A DNA stretch of 64,000 nucleotides, taken from IMG/VR virus record IMGVR_UViG_3300003267_000287, positions 1-64,000 of that record; one strand, 5' to 3'. This DNA comes from a virus. Below, piece after piece: positions 9,157 to 17,364 of the stretch (positions are counted from its first letter, which is position 1; each line of letters begins with the position of its first letter). The translations under genes were made by a program, and so were the position numbers. The notes beneath the pieces were generated by a model. It did not search any database. It was not told the DNA's origin and saw only the letters and a program-made list of their open reading frames with translations.

Positions 9157-12100
9157 ATGCCCGGGATCTTCGACCCGGGGATCTTCGATAGCGGAATCTT
9201 CGACACCGAGGGTGGCGGTGGCGGAAGCGGCACCTACACGCTCGATGCTGTCCTCCGTCGGACGTCGTCGGCGAGCTTCACGCTCGATGCCATCCGCCGG
9301 ACAGGGACGTCGGCGAGCTTCACGTTCGACGCGATCACCATTCTCAATACGACGCCAGGGATCGCCCAGTACGCGACGGGCAACGTCGGCATCACGATGG
9401 CCGGGGCGATCACCCAAGGGCACGGGCTGGGTCTGTTCCTGGGCGCCCGCGCCAGCGGCTCGATCGGTCCGTACACGGGTTGGACGCAGAGCCCGGACGG
9501 GGACGTCACGAACCCGTCCAACGGCGAGCACACGAACTACCACTACAAGACCGCTGGGGCGAGCGAGTCGACGACCGCGCCGTTCTCATCGTTCGACGCC
9601 GGTGGTGCATTCGTCGAATTCGACCAGGCGGTCCAGCTCGACGCCCACAACTTTGCGACGGGCACAAGCAGCACCCCGTCGGTCACGATCACGGCCTCCC
9701 GCAACGCGATCGTCTTTGCGGTCGTCGCCGAGGGCACCGACGGCGGCTGGGGCCCACAGACCTTCACGCCACCTGCGGGCTGGACCGAGATCTTCGATCA
9801 GCGGGTGGCTGGTGACCATCCGAGTGTGTGGGTCGGCTATCGGTCCCTGCCAAATGGCGGATCGATCACGGCCAACCCGGTCTGTTCTGGCTCGGGGTTC
9901 TACTCGATCCAGATCGTCTCGTTCATCGCGGTCACCCAGACCAAGTTCTACGCGCTCGACGCGATGCTCCGGCGGAGCACGAGCACCTCGTTCAGCCTCA
10001 ACGCGATCCTCAAGAAGACGGTCAGCGCGAGCTTCACGCTCAACGCCGTCATCCTGCGGCCGAACAGCCTGGCCCTCGACTCGATCTTCAAGCGCCTGCC
10101 AAGCGCGACGTTCACGTTCAACGCGGTCCTCGGACGGGGTGGCAGCTTCACGCTCAACTCGGTCCTCTACCGAGGCGGGACGGCGACCTTCACGCTCAAC
10201 GCGTTCTTCGTCTCGTTCCGGGGCAGCTTCACCCTCAACGCCCTGCTGTTCGGGACGACGACGAACGTCTTCTACATGCGGGCCGTCATCTACAACCCAG
10301 CCGAGGTCGGCCCGAACCCGGACGGCTCGGCCAAGGTCTTCATCCGGGTCAACGGCGTCGACATCACCGACGACGTCGTCTTCTCCGACGCGAAGTTCAC
10401 GACGCTGGTCAACGGCCAGGTCGGCGACTTCACCTGCCGGGTCCGGGACACGACCCGGACCAGGAACTTCACCACCGGCGCCGAGATCACGGTCGACATC
10501 AACGGGATCCGCCGGTTCGGCGGGTTCCTGACCCAGCCCAAGCGGATGTACGCCTTCCCGGCGCCGGATACCTCGAACATCAGTCGGGTCGATCGGTTCA
10601 TCGTTCTGCGTGGCACCGACTACAACATCCTCTTCCAGAAGCGGATCGTCTACGACAAGGCGAACCCGAAGAACGTCCGACTCCGCTCGTGGGATCCCGA
10701 TAGTCGCGACGACGTCGTCATCAAGTACGTCTTCGATCACTACACCGATCTCAACGCCGACGGAGTGACCTACGACGGGGTCACCCACGTCGACACCCCG
10801 AACCCAGACCGACGCGGCGTCATCGCCTCGGGCGGCCTGACGTTCGGGGACGCGATGCGCGAGATCAACCGGCTGATCAACGGCGTCTGGTACATCAACC
10901 CGTACAAGGAGCTGTGCTTCGTCGACGTCGACACGCCGACCGCGTCGAAGTCGATGTCGGACCGACCGGTCGGACCGAGTGAGGTCGGCTATCGCGACTT
11001 CACGATGACCGAGAACGCGGCCAACATGGTCAACGACGCGCTGATCTGGGGCGCCGGGACGGGCTCCACTCGAGTCGCGTTTGGCCGAGCGACCGACGAC
11101 GACTCGATCGCCGAGCACGGCCTGTGGCAGTTCGGCGAGTTCACCTCGGCGCTCTTCCGCCAGGCGTCGGTCAACAAGCGAGCGAACTCGATCGTCTACG
11201 GCTCGCCCGCGTCGAAGCGCGGCGGCAAGGATGATCAGGACAGCTGGATCGTGACGACGTATGACCAGTCGTTCAACGTCGGCGACAAAGTCACGATTGA
11301 GTCCGAGGTCTTCGGGACGAGCGACGTCGTGCCGATCCGGCGGATGACCGTGAGCTTCCCGACGAAGACGGACCCACGGTTCGATCTGGTACTCAGTCAC
11401 GAGATCGACCAGCCGTGGAACATGTTCGAGTTCTGGTTCCCGGAGTTCAACGTGCCGCCGATCGACGACATCGTCGTGGACCCCATCCCGGGTTGCGGAC
11501 CAACCGACGATTGCATCGCAGAGCCCGCAGAGTGCCCCGAGGTCGAGATCTCACACGACCTATTCACTCGGACGACGACGCCGTTCCGATCATCCAGCTT
11601 GCCCGGCTGGGGATCGCCTGGCGACACCGGGAACACGCTCGGGATGTACTGGCGGCACGTCGGCGGGAAGGAATACTGCGACGGGGCACGGGCTGTGATG
11701 TCCGTCTTGGACGTGTCCGAGACGAGCCCTGAGACCTGCAACGAGTACCTCGCGACCGCGTCGTTCACGCCGCACTACATCGCGAACATCGGCTCAGGGG
11801 ACGTGTTCCATTGGCGGATCGAAGACCTCCAGTTGACTGATGTCCAGGGTGGGCAGAACAGCGGGAACTCCATCTTCGACAGCGGCGGGTGGTGGTGGTT
11901 CGTCGGATACGCCAGCCCGACGTCGAATGGCGACGCCTACTACATCCGAGTCCGAAGCAACGACATCTGGGAGCTCTTCCTGATCCCGTCCGGCGATGGG
12001 CTCGGCGAGAACTACTCGACGAACCTGATCACGAGCGGCACCCGCGCTGGGGCTGACTTCGAGGTCGAGATCACCAACTCCGGCAATACGATGCGGATCG

Positions 12101-13227
12101 ACGGTTCGACCGTCACACTGGCCGTGCCGATCGCCGAGGGCCGAGTCGACTTCTCGCTGGTGCCGTACAACGTCACTTTCAACGGGCCCGCGCTCGATGT
12201 CGAAATGAGCATGGCCGCGATCTATCGGCTGGAGGCCGCGAGCTTCGACTGCGGGAGCAGCACCGGCTGTCTCGATCTCGAAGGTCTTCTCGTGCCATGG
12301 GGGGACGGCGATGCTCCCGAAGGCTTCTGCACGATCCCAGACTCGGGTCCCGGTGCCAATTCGTTCTGTGGCAGCGCGGACTCGATCCGGCTGTACAACG
12401 CCTGCACCTATCGCATCGAGTACCGGGTCTACTACCCGGGCACCGAGTGGTACTTCATCGCCGGAATGCCGGTCGGCGGCATGGGCACGCTGGTTATGGG
12501 TGGCACCCAGAACAACGAGGGCCTGCCGCCGGTCTACTACGCCTCGTTCCTGGTGACGACGGGTGGTGGAGCTGGCGGCTTCGGTGAGACGAATGTCGGG
12601 CTGTTCGCCCAGCCGCGCAGCCCGGGCTTCAGTGGTGCCTTCGGCGAGATCTTCGCCCGGGTCTACTACGTCGATGGGCCGGATCCCCGGTTCGACGGCG
12701 TTGCGCTGCCGAGCCCCGACAGCTGCCAGACGATCAACGACACCGGCGTGGTCGCCGCCGGGTATGGCAACACGGTCTTCCGAACGACGTACCCGTATGA
12801 GCCGGGCACGCTCCGTGTGTTCATCACGACGAATGGGGTCGAAGCGGAGATCTTCTTCTTCACCGAGACCGACCCTGCGAACGGGATCTTCACGATCACG
12901 GTCGGGCTGAACAACAACCAGACGATCCGGGTGACCTACCTCGCGGCGGGGTCGTCCCCAACGGCCAACGTGGTCAACACCGGCTGGGTTCGCGAGACCC
13001 TGACGAGCGGGCTCACGCGGATCGACTCGACCCACATCCGAACCTCAAGCGCCATCGTCCCAGGCACCTCGATCGTGTTCGTGAATGGCGAGTTCCAGCG
13101 TCCTGGGATCGCTCGGGAATACACCGAGTCGACCGCCCTCCAGGGGATTCTCCAGTTCAGCGACGTGGTGGCCGTCGGCGCCGAGGTCGTTGTCTTCTAC
13201 CAGGCGGACGGCCCCAGAGAGGACTAG
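9157..13227 (+). CDS. Large tail-tip protein: 14-residue repeats, hub-like domain, lectin-like domain (1356 aa)
   Basis: ATG 9157, 3 bases after the previous stop. The N-terminus carries a GIFD triplet repeat, then LDAV-type 14-residue repeats (residues about 27-58 and 265-371), separated by a beta domain containing the motif TPPAGW. Residues about 372-765 form a baseplate-hub-like domain (VFIRVNGVDITDDV, GTDYNILFQKR) that is clearly paralogous to the next gene. Residues about 850-1030 look like a jelly-roll lectin domain, and the last 100 residues form a beta domain also found at the end of the next protein. It is probably a virion tail-tip component that contacts the cell. Confidence 0.75.
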   Translation: MPGIFDPGIFDSGIFDTEGGGGGSGTYTLDAVLRRTSSASFTLDAIRRTGTSASFTFDAITILNTTPGIAQYATGNVGITMAGAITQGHGLGLFLGARASGSIGPYTGWTQSPDGDVTNPSNGEHTNYHYKTAGASESTTAPFSSFDAGGAFVEFDQAVQLDAHNFATGTSSTPSVTITASRNAIVFAVVAEGTDGGWGPQTFTPPAGWTEIFDQRVAGDHPSVWVGYRSLPNGGSITANPVCSGSGFYSIQIVSFIAVTQTKFYALDAMLRRSTSTSFSLNAILKKTVSASFTLNAVILRPNSLALDSIFKRLPSATFTFNAVLGRGGSFTLNSVLYRGGTATFTLNAFFVSFRGSFTLNALLFGTTTNVFYMRAVIYNPAEVGPNPDGSAKVFIRVNGVDITDDVVFSDAKFTTLVNGQVGDFTCRVRDTTRTRNFTTGAEITVDINGIRRFGGFLTQPKRMYAFPAPDTSNISRVDRFIVLRGTDYNILFQKRIVYDKANPKNVRLRSWDPDSRDDVVIKYVFDHYTDLNADGVTYDGVTHVDTPNPDRRGVIASGGLTFGDAMREINRLINGVWYINPYKELCFVDVDTPTASKSMSDRPVGPSEVGYRDFTMTENAANMVNDALIWGAGTGSTRVAFGRATDDDSIAEHGLWQFGEFTSALFRQASVNKRANSIVYGSPASKRGGKDDQDSWIVTTYDQSFNVGDKVTIESEVFGTSDVVPIRRMTVSFPTKTDPRFDLVLSHEIDQPWNMFEFWFPEFNVPPIDDIVVDPIPGCGPTDDCIAEPAECPEVEISHDLFTRTTTPFRSSSLPGWGSPGDTGNTLGMYWRHVGGKEYCDGARAVMSVLDVSETSPETCNEYLATASFTPHYIANIGSGDVFHWRIEDLQLTDVQGGQNSGNSIFDSGGWWWFVGYASPTSNGDAYYIRVRSNDIWELFLIPSGDGLGENYSTNLITSGTRAGADFEVEITNSGNTMRIDGSTVTLAVPIAEGRVDFSLVPYNVTFNGPALDVEMSMAAIYRLEAASFDCGSSTGCLDLEGLLVPWGDGDAPEGFCTIPDSGPGANSFCGSADSIRLYNACTYRIEYRVYYPGTEWYFIAGMPVGGMGTLVMGGTQNNEGLPPVYYASFLVTTGGGAGGFGETNVGLFAQPRSPGFSGAFGEIFARVYYVDGPDPRFDGVALPSPDSCQTINDTGVVAAGYGNTVFRTTYPYEPGTLRVFITTNGVEAEIFFFTETDPANGIFTITVGLNNNQTIRVTYLAAGSSPTANVVNTGWVRETLTSGLTRIDSTHIRTSSAIVPGTSIVFVNGEFQRPGIAREYTESTALQGILQFSDVVAVGAEVVVFYQADGPRED

Positions 13228-13230
13228 CGC

Positions 13231-14826
13231 GTGCCCTTCATTCCGGCCTCTTCCATCACGATTACGGTCGGCGGAACGGACGTCACGCGCTTCGTCCTCT
13301 TCTCATCTGCCCGGTTCGAGTCGCAGCTCGGCGCGGTCCCAGGGACGGCCGAAATGCTTCTCAAGGACGTCGATCAGGATCTCGACTTCACCACCGGCGA
13401 CGAATGGACGGTCGACGTCGACGGCATCCGGCTGTGGGGCGGGTACGTCCTCAATGCCGGTCGGACCTTCGCCTTCCCGGCAGTCGACACGACGGTCCCG
13501 GGCGATGTGACCGCCCGCCAGTGGCGGCTGGTCGGGGTCGACTACAACATCCTGTTCGACAAGCGGGTCATCCACAACCCAGCCAACCACACTGCCCACT
13601 TCCCGTACTTCGCGCTCAACCTGACGATGGGCGAGCTGCTTCGGGACCAGCTCTTCGCCGACTACCTCGACATCAGCGGTGACGGACTCGACACGACGAC
13701 CTACGTCGACGACGGGTTCGCACCGCGCTTCGACGCCGACGGCAACCCAGATCCCGACGGGACGAAGCAGGGCTCGTGGCCTCAGCAGGGCTCGTACTGG
13801 CGGGTCGCGATGGAGGACTTCGCCCAGTTCGGCTTCGTCTACTACATCGACGCCAGCAAGAACGTTCACTTCCACGAGGCTGAGGAGACGCTCGCGTCGT
13901 GGGGCTTCAGCGATGTCCCCAACGAACTGCCGCTGCCGACGTCGGGCGCGACGTACGGGATGCGCGAGTTCGAGGAGATCGACGACGCCTCGGCGATGTC
14001 CAACGACGCGTTCGTGTGGGGTGGCTCCGAGTGGGCAGGGACCGCAGGCGGAACGGTCTTCGCCCGCAAGCAGAACGCGAGCTCGATCTCAGCTCACCGG
14101 CGCTGGCAGTACGCCGAGACGCGCTTTGGTGATCTGAAGAGCCAGGGTGAGGTGACCGCCCGAGCGAACGTCATCGTGTCGGGCAACACGACGGGTGCGG
14201 TCGGTGGCGACACGGCCCGTGGCCTTGCCGTCGACCAGCGTCAGATCCGCTGCGCCTGGTTCGCCCACGACGTCCCGACCCTGTCGGGCAACAAGGTCCA
14301 TCTCCATCCGGGCGACGTCGTGACCTTCACGATGTACGTCCTGACGACCGACGGGATCAACCCGCTCGTCGTGATCCTGCCGCTCCGGAGCGTGTCGATC
14401 ACGTTCCCGACCCTGCCGTCCGACGGCGCCTCGCCTGAAGAGCCGAAGACCTACATCCGGTTCGATGGGTTCTTCGGGGTCCAGCTGTCGGACCCGTGGT
14501 GGCTCTGGAAGCTCCTTCGCGACACGGCCAAGAAGACCAGCCCGACGGTCTTCGCGGCGGCCGATGGCACGACGACCTCGGTTGTGTACGGGACGTTCGC
14601 CTCGCTCCCGTTCAACGAGTCGCCCGACGGCTCGCGGGTGAACTTCTCGATCAACTTCGCCTACATCTCGGGCACGACCGCGGTCTACAAGAACAAGCTC
14701 CTCCAGTCGCCGGGGGTCCACTACACCGAGTCGGACTCGGGGAACGGCGTCATCACGTTCATCACGGCTCCGTCGGGGGGCGATGAGCTGTGGATCACGT
14801 GCCGTCTTGCGGGCGGCATTGAGTAG
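13231..14826 (+). CDS. Minor tail / baseplate hub-like protein (531 aa), paralogue of the preceding gene
   Basis: GTG 13231, 3 bases after the previous stop. The N-terminus is ITITVGGTDVTRFV, with VDYNILFDKRVIHNPANH near residues 104-121. This matches the hub-like part of the upstream gene domain for domain, including an Asn-Asp-containing segment followed by WGG or WGAG, an RANxIVxG/S region and a shared C-terminal fibre-type beta domain (HYTESDSGNGVITF). It is a likely structural tail-tip protein. Having two adjacent copies suggests duplication, one copy later gaining the repeats and lectin-like parts. Confidence 0.75.
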   Translation: MPFIPASSITITVGGTDVTRFVLFSSARFESQLGAVPGTAEMLLKDVDQDLDFTTGDEWTVDVDGIRLWGGYVLNAGRTFAFPAVDTTVPGDVTARQWRLVGVDYNILFDKRVIHNPANHTAHFPYFALNLTMGELLRDQLFADYLDISGDGLDTTTYVDDGFAPRFDADGNPDPDGTKQGSWPQQGSYWRVAMEDFAQFGFVYYIDASKNVHFHEAEETLASWGFSDVPNELPLPTSGATYGMREFEEIDDASAMSNDAFVWGGSEWAGTAGGTVFARKQNASSISAHRRWQYAETRFGDLKSQGEVTARANVIVSGNTTGAVGGDTARGLAVDQRQIRCAWFAHDVPTLSGNKVHLHPGDVVTFTMYVLTTDGINPLVVILPLRSVSITFPTLPSDGASPEEPKTYIRFDGFFGVQLSDPWWLWKLLRDTAKKTSPTVFAAADGTTTSVVYGTFASLPFNESPDGSRVNFSINFAYISGTTAVYKNKLLQSPGVHYTESDSGNGVITFITAPSGGDELWITCRLAGGIE

Positions 14827-14845
14827 CTCGTAGAGGGAGAAGGGA

Positions 14846-15412
14846 ATGGCCTACCGACCCACGTTCCGGAAGCAGGCCGATGGGAGCCGCTGCCAGTGGT
14901 ACAACTGCAACCCGACCTCGCACGCGATGGCGGCTGACCGCCATCAGCGCGGGATCGATCCGCCGGGCACCGCGCTCTGGAAGCCGACCGGCGCCTACAT
15001 CCGCTCGTTCATCCCGGGCGGCTGTGGTGGAACCACCCTGAACGAGAACGAGACGGTGCTGATCAACAAGTACCGGATCGACATGCTCGTTCGGTACAAC
15101 ATCCCGTGGGACACGTTCCGCTCGATGATCATCGCCGGTCGAGGGGCCGTGGTGAACATCCGCTACAGCGTGATCGCGCCCACCCGGTTCGACGCCTCCC
15201 CGGGTTTCACCGGTGGTCATGCCATCTACGTCAACGAGCGCCGCTCGAGCGACGGGGCCTTCCTCGTCTACGACCCGCTTGCTGACGGACGCCGAACGGG
15301 GATCCCGAAGGGCCCACAGTGGTGGCCCGGCGCGCTCCTCAAGGCAGCTGCCGGTTCCTGGACGGGAACCGGCTTGGTCGACGCATCCCTCACCCGCGAC
15401 ACGGAGGCGTAA
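14846..15412 (+). CDS. C39-like (papain-fold) cysteine peptidase, probable endolysin
   Basis: ATG 14846 behind GAGGGAGAAGGGA. The 188-residue product has the papain-type arrangement: Cys21 in WYNCNPTSHAMA, His125 in GGHAIYV and Asp143 in VYDPLADGR. That order and spacing is typical of C39-like peptidases used as endolysins or tail peptidases. No separate wall-binding domain is obvious. It opens a run of small membrane proteins at the end of the tail operon, the usual place of a lysis cassette, so I infer cleavage of peptidoglycan cross-bridges at lysis. A virion-associated peptidase is the main alternative. Confidence 0.7.
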   Translation: MAYRPTFRKQADGSRCQWYNCNPTSHAMAADRHQRGIDPPGTALWKPTGAYIRSFIPGGCGGTTLNENETVLINKYRIDMLVRYNIPWDTFRSMIIAGRGAVVNIRYSVIAPTRFDASPGFTGGHAIYVNERRSSDGAFLVYDPLADGRRTGIPKGPQWWPGALLKAAAGSWTGTGLVDASLTRDTEA

Positions 15413-15414
15413 TC

Positions 15415-15576
15415 ATGCCCGCCCCCAAGGCGAATGCCCCAATCAACGAGCACCGCAAGCACGTCGAAGAGTTCCTCAAGCTCAAGGATGACAAGCATCT
15501 GAAGGAGCCGAAGGACCGCTACGTGAAGACCGATCGTCCACCCGAGGACGACAACTACAAGCCCAAGGAGTGGTAG
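15415..15576 (+). CDS. Small charged hypothetical protein (53 aa)
   Basis: ATG 15415 lies 2 bases after the endolysin stop, with GGAGG at 15403-15407. The 53-residue product MPAPKANAPINEHRKHVEEF... is very hydrophilic (Lys, Glu, Asp, Pro) with no Cys and no membrane segment. Longer in-frame starts upstream lie inside the endolysin gene and have no Shine-Dalgarno. Function unknown; it is within the lysis cluster. Confidence 0.65.
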   Translation: MPAPKANAPINEHRKHVEEFLKLKDDKHLKEPKDRYVKTDRPPEDDNYKPKEW

Positions 15577-15580
15577 AGCT

Positions 15581-15817
15581 ATGGCCGTCACCGATACGCT
15601 CACCGACGGGACTGGAGTCAGCGCGATCACCAGCAGCAAGCTGGTCAAGGACATCGTCCTCGACTTCCTGCTGGCGCTCCCACCGGCCCTCCTCGCCGTC
15701 AATGTCACCGACCTGAGCACCGCCGTCGCCTCGACGGGCGTGGTGATCTTCGCGGTCGGCGACGTGTTCTTCCGGGTTGGCTACCGGGCCGCGCTGCGCT
15801 GGGCGCAGTCGGCCTGA
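15581..15817 (+). CDS. Small membrane protein, holin candidate (78 aa)
   Basis: ATG 15581. The 78-residue product has two hydrophobic segments, about residues 26-44 (DIVLDFLLALPPALLAVNV) and 47-64 (STAVASTGVVIFAVGDVF), with a basic C-terminus. Size, topology and position directly after a probable endolysin fit a class II-like holin that would time lysis and release the peptidase. Three further membrane proteins nearby compete for this role. Its stop overlaps the next start (TGATG). Confidence 0.6.
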   Translation: MAVTDTLTDGTGVSAITSSKLVKDIVLDFLLALPPALLAVNVTDLSTAVASTGVVIFAVGDVFFRVGYRAALRWAQSA

Positions 15818-15999
15818 TGGCCGCAGAGGGGCGTCTCTGGGTCGACCGTCCCGTGCGGAAGGCTGAAAACTACGGGGCGCCCCTCAAGTGCCCGAAGTGT
15901 CCGCCCAAGCACTACTACGGGATGCTCTGGCTCCCGAACGTGAAGTCTCATCCCTGTCCGAACTGTGACACGCGGCTCGTGTCAGTGAAGAGACGATGA
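15817..15999 (+). CDS. Zinc-ribbon protein (60 aa)
   Basis: ATG 15817 overlaps the previous stop. The product has two CxxC knuckles, CPKCPPKHYYG and CPNCDTR, about 24 residues apart, followed by a basic tail VSVKRR. This is a classic zinc ribbon that probably binds metal and nucleic acid or protein. Nothing more specific can be said. It is unusual inside a lysis gene cluster. Confidence 0.7.
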   Translation: MAAEGRLWVDRPVRKAENYGAPLKCPKCPPKHYYGMLWLPNVKSHPCPNCDTRLVSVKRR

Positions 16000-16000
16000 C

Positions 16001-16258
16001 ATGCCCAACGACCCGCTCTCGCTCGTCATCACCGGCGGTGCGGCCGGGGCTCTGTTCTATGTCCTCCGCTTGCTTATCGAGGGTAAACTTCATACGAACA
16101 GCGAAGTCGACGGCCTCCGGGCCGACATCGCTGATCTAAAGAAGATCAACGCCTCGCAGGCGGAGGCACTCAAAGCGTCCAATGAGCAGCAGAACCAGGT
16201 GCTTCGCATCCTTCGATCTCTGCCGATTGCTGTCTTCGACCGGCAGGTCGACGAGTGA
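16001..16258 (+). CDS. Membrane-anchored coiled-coil protein, holin accessory candidate (85 aa)
   Basis: ATG 16001. One N-terminal membrane segment (about residues 7-26, LVITGGAAGALFYVLRLLIE) is followed by a heptad-rich helix (about 33-70) with many Asp, Glu, Lys, Gln and Leu. This topology is common for second holin-like or XhlA-type accessory proteins next to endolysins. The stop overlaps the next GTG start (GTGA). Confidence 0.6.
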   Translation: MPNDPLSLVITGGAAGALFYVLRLLIEGKLHTNSEVDGLRADIADLKKINASQAEALKASNEQQNQVLRILRSLPIAVFDRQVDE

Positions 16259-16449
16259 ACGCCGGGTTCCCCCAGTGGCTGCGAAGGGGACTGCGGATGT
16301 TGCGTCACCCGGTCAAAAGGGATCCTGAAGTCCTTCAGCAGAAGCGGGATGCCGCCAAGGCCCTCCGCCAGCATGGACGTCTACTAAAAGAAATCGCCGC
16401 GATCCAGCGTGAGCTGGAACGGTATGGAGGGACCGCGAAAGGGAATTAG
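16255..16449 (+). CDS. Small basic helical protein (64 aa)
   Basis: GTG 16255 in a GTGA overlap with the previous stop. The 64-residue product is strongly basic and helical (MLRHPVKRDPEVLQQKRDAA, LLKEIAAIQRELERYGG) with no transmembrane segment. Function unknown; translational coupling suggests it works with the membrane proteins on either side. Confidence 0.6.
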   Translation: MNAGFPQWLRRGLRMLRHPVKRDPEVLQQKRDAAKALRQHGRLLKEIAAIQRELERYGGTAKGN

Positions 16450-16452
16450 GAA

Positions 16453-16770
16453 GTGAGCGATCCACTCGCCCACCTCCTCGTCGCCGCTGCCCTCATCCTC
16501 ACAGGCGTTCAGACCATCTCGCTCATCTGGACCTCGCGGATCGCCAGCGATCTCGCCGGTCTCGAGGGTGGGGACTTGGCCAAGCTCCTGCGGACGATGG
16601 CCCGAGCGGTCTTCGTGGCCCAGATCCTTTCCCTCGCTCGAGCGATCCTCATCGACACCGCTCCGGACGACACGCTCGAGCTCCGGGTCGTCCTGTTCAT
16701 CCTCGAAGAGATCGTGGTCGTCACGGCCTCGATCGTGGTGATGCTGCGGGCCCGGCGGCTTACCAGCTGA
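16453..16770 (+). CDS. Three-segment membrane protein, second holin candidate (105 aa)
   Basis: GTG 16453, 3 bases after the previous stop. Hydrophobic stretches lie at about residues 6-26, 50-66 and 79-99, with charged loops between. This class I-like holin topology at the end of the tail and lysis operon makes it another lysis-timing candidate. Its stop overlaps the stop of the convergent minus-strand double-psi barrel gene by about 11 bases, marking the meeting point of the two transcription units. Confidence 0.6.
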   Translation: MSDPLAHLLVAAALILTGVQTISLIWTSRIASDLAGLEGGDLAKLLRTMARAVFVAQILSLARAILIDTAPDDTLELRVVLFILEEIVVVTASIVVMLRARRLTS

Positions 16771-17338
16771 TCCTGATCTTGTTGCTGGGCAGTCGCGAGT
16801 AGGCATCCCAGTAGAGGTCGATCAGCTTCTCGTAGGATCGCCCCTTGTAGCACTGGCACCAATCGATTAGCTTGATGCGAAGGGTGACCGAGCCCGACCG
16901 CACCGTCACCGTCTTGCCGCGCCAGTGGGCGCCCAAGGCGGCGCGGAGTCTCGGCCCAGCCGCCCCGTAGAGGTCCACGCCGGGCCCATCTGGGTACCGA
17001 TAGTGGCAGACGCTTCGGCCAGCTCGGCAATACCAGCTGGCCAAGCCAGAGAGGGAGTGGCGTAGTGGTTGCGCTGACGGTCGGACAGTTCCAGTTGATC
17101 CTGGGGCTGGCTGTGCTACTGGGGGTCGGACTGGCGCTGATCGGCGTGGGCCTGCTGCTCGATCTTCGGGCGGCACGTACAGCTGCGCGGGACGAGCTGC
17201 TGAAGCCCGAGGTCGTTCGCGTTCGCCTGGAACAGACGGCACGGGACTAAACGGAAGATCTAGTACGAGCGGCTCGCTGATCGGAGTCGCTGAGCTGAGT
17301 CCAGTCAGGCTGAAGATCGCCCCCACCGCCAGGAGCAA
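16760..17338 (-). CDS. Exported RlpA-like double-psi beta-barrel protein
   Basis: The C-terminal 95 residues (SGLASWYCRAG, VDLYGAAG, KTVTVRSG, LIDWCQCYKGR, EKLIDLYWDAYSRL) match the double-psi barrel pattern of RlpA or expansin proteins, which bind or cleave peptidoglycan glycans. A hydrophobic signal-like stretch LLLAVGAIFSLTGLSSA and a Pro/Arg-rich linker precede it. The only in-frame starts are TTG 17338 (chosen) and ATG 17503, which would overlap the upstream gene by 139 bases. It may act on the cell wall during lysis or exclusion. The linker is read antisense to a plausible plus-strand gene, so the N-terminus is uncertain. Confidence 0.6.
   Translation of the reverse strand: MLLAVGAIFSLTGLSSATPISEPLVLDLPFSPVPSVPGERERPRASAARPAQLYVPPEDRAAGPRRSAPVRPPVAQPAPGSTGTVRPSAQPLRHSLSGLASWYCRAGRSVCHYRYPDGPGVDLYGAAGPRLRAALGAHWRGKTVTVRSGSVTLRIKLIDWCQCYKGRSYEKLIDLYWDAYSRLPSNKIRISW
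17065..17250 (+). CDS. Possible single-pass membrane protein, antisense to the double-psi barrel linker
   Basis: GTG 17065 has a good Shine-Dalgarno (GAGGGAG, 17049-17055). The 61-residue product is a strong hydrophobic helix (LILGLAVLLGVGLALIGVGLLL) followed by a charged tail, with high third-position GC and strong Leu-CTG use. It lies wholly antisense to the low-complexity linker of the minus-strand gene. Either strand could be the real coding strand here, or both. If real, it would be the last gene of the lysis cluster, before the hairpin at 17320-17354. Confidence 0.4.
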   Translation: MVALTVGQFQLILGLAVLLGVGLALIGVGLLLDLRAARTAARDELLKPEVVRVRLEQTARD

Positions 17339-17354
17339 TCCGACGCGGTGGGGG
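17320..17354 (+). terminator. Perfect 10-bp GC hairpin, candidate rightward terminator
   Basis: CCCCCACCGC at 17320-17329 pairs with GCGGTGGGGG at 17345-17354, loop 15 bases, then TGTCTTCGTGTT. It sits after the last plus-strand lysis ORF and close to the end of the leftward gene at 17365, so it could end rightward late transcription. The following sequence is only moderately T-rich. Confidence 0.5.
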
Positions 17355-17364
17355 TGTCTTCGTG

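Noticed and set aside
9586-11400. 604-codon minus-strand open frame inside the large tail-tip gene
   Set aside because: Shadow frame, Arg/Asp/Val-rich, with no recognisable motif; the plus-strand protein is coherent and continuous.
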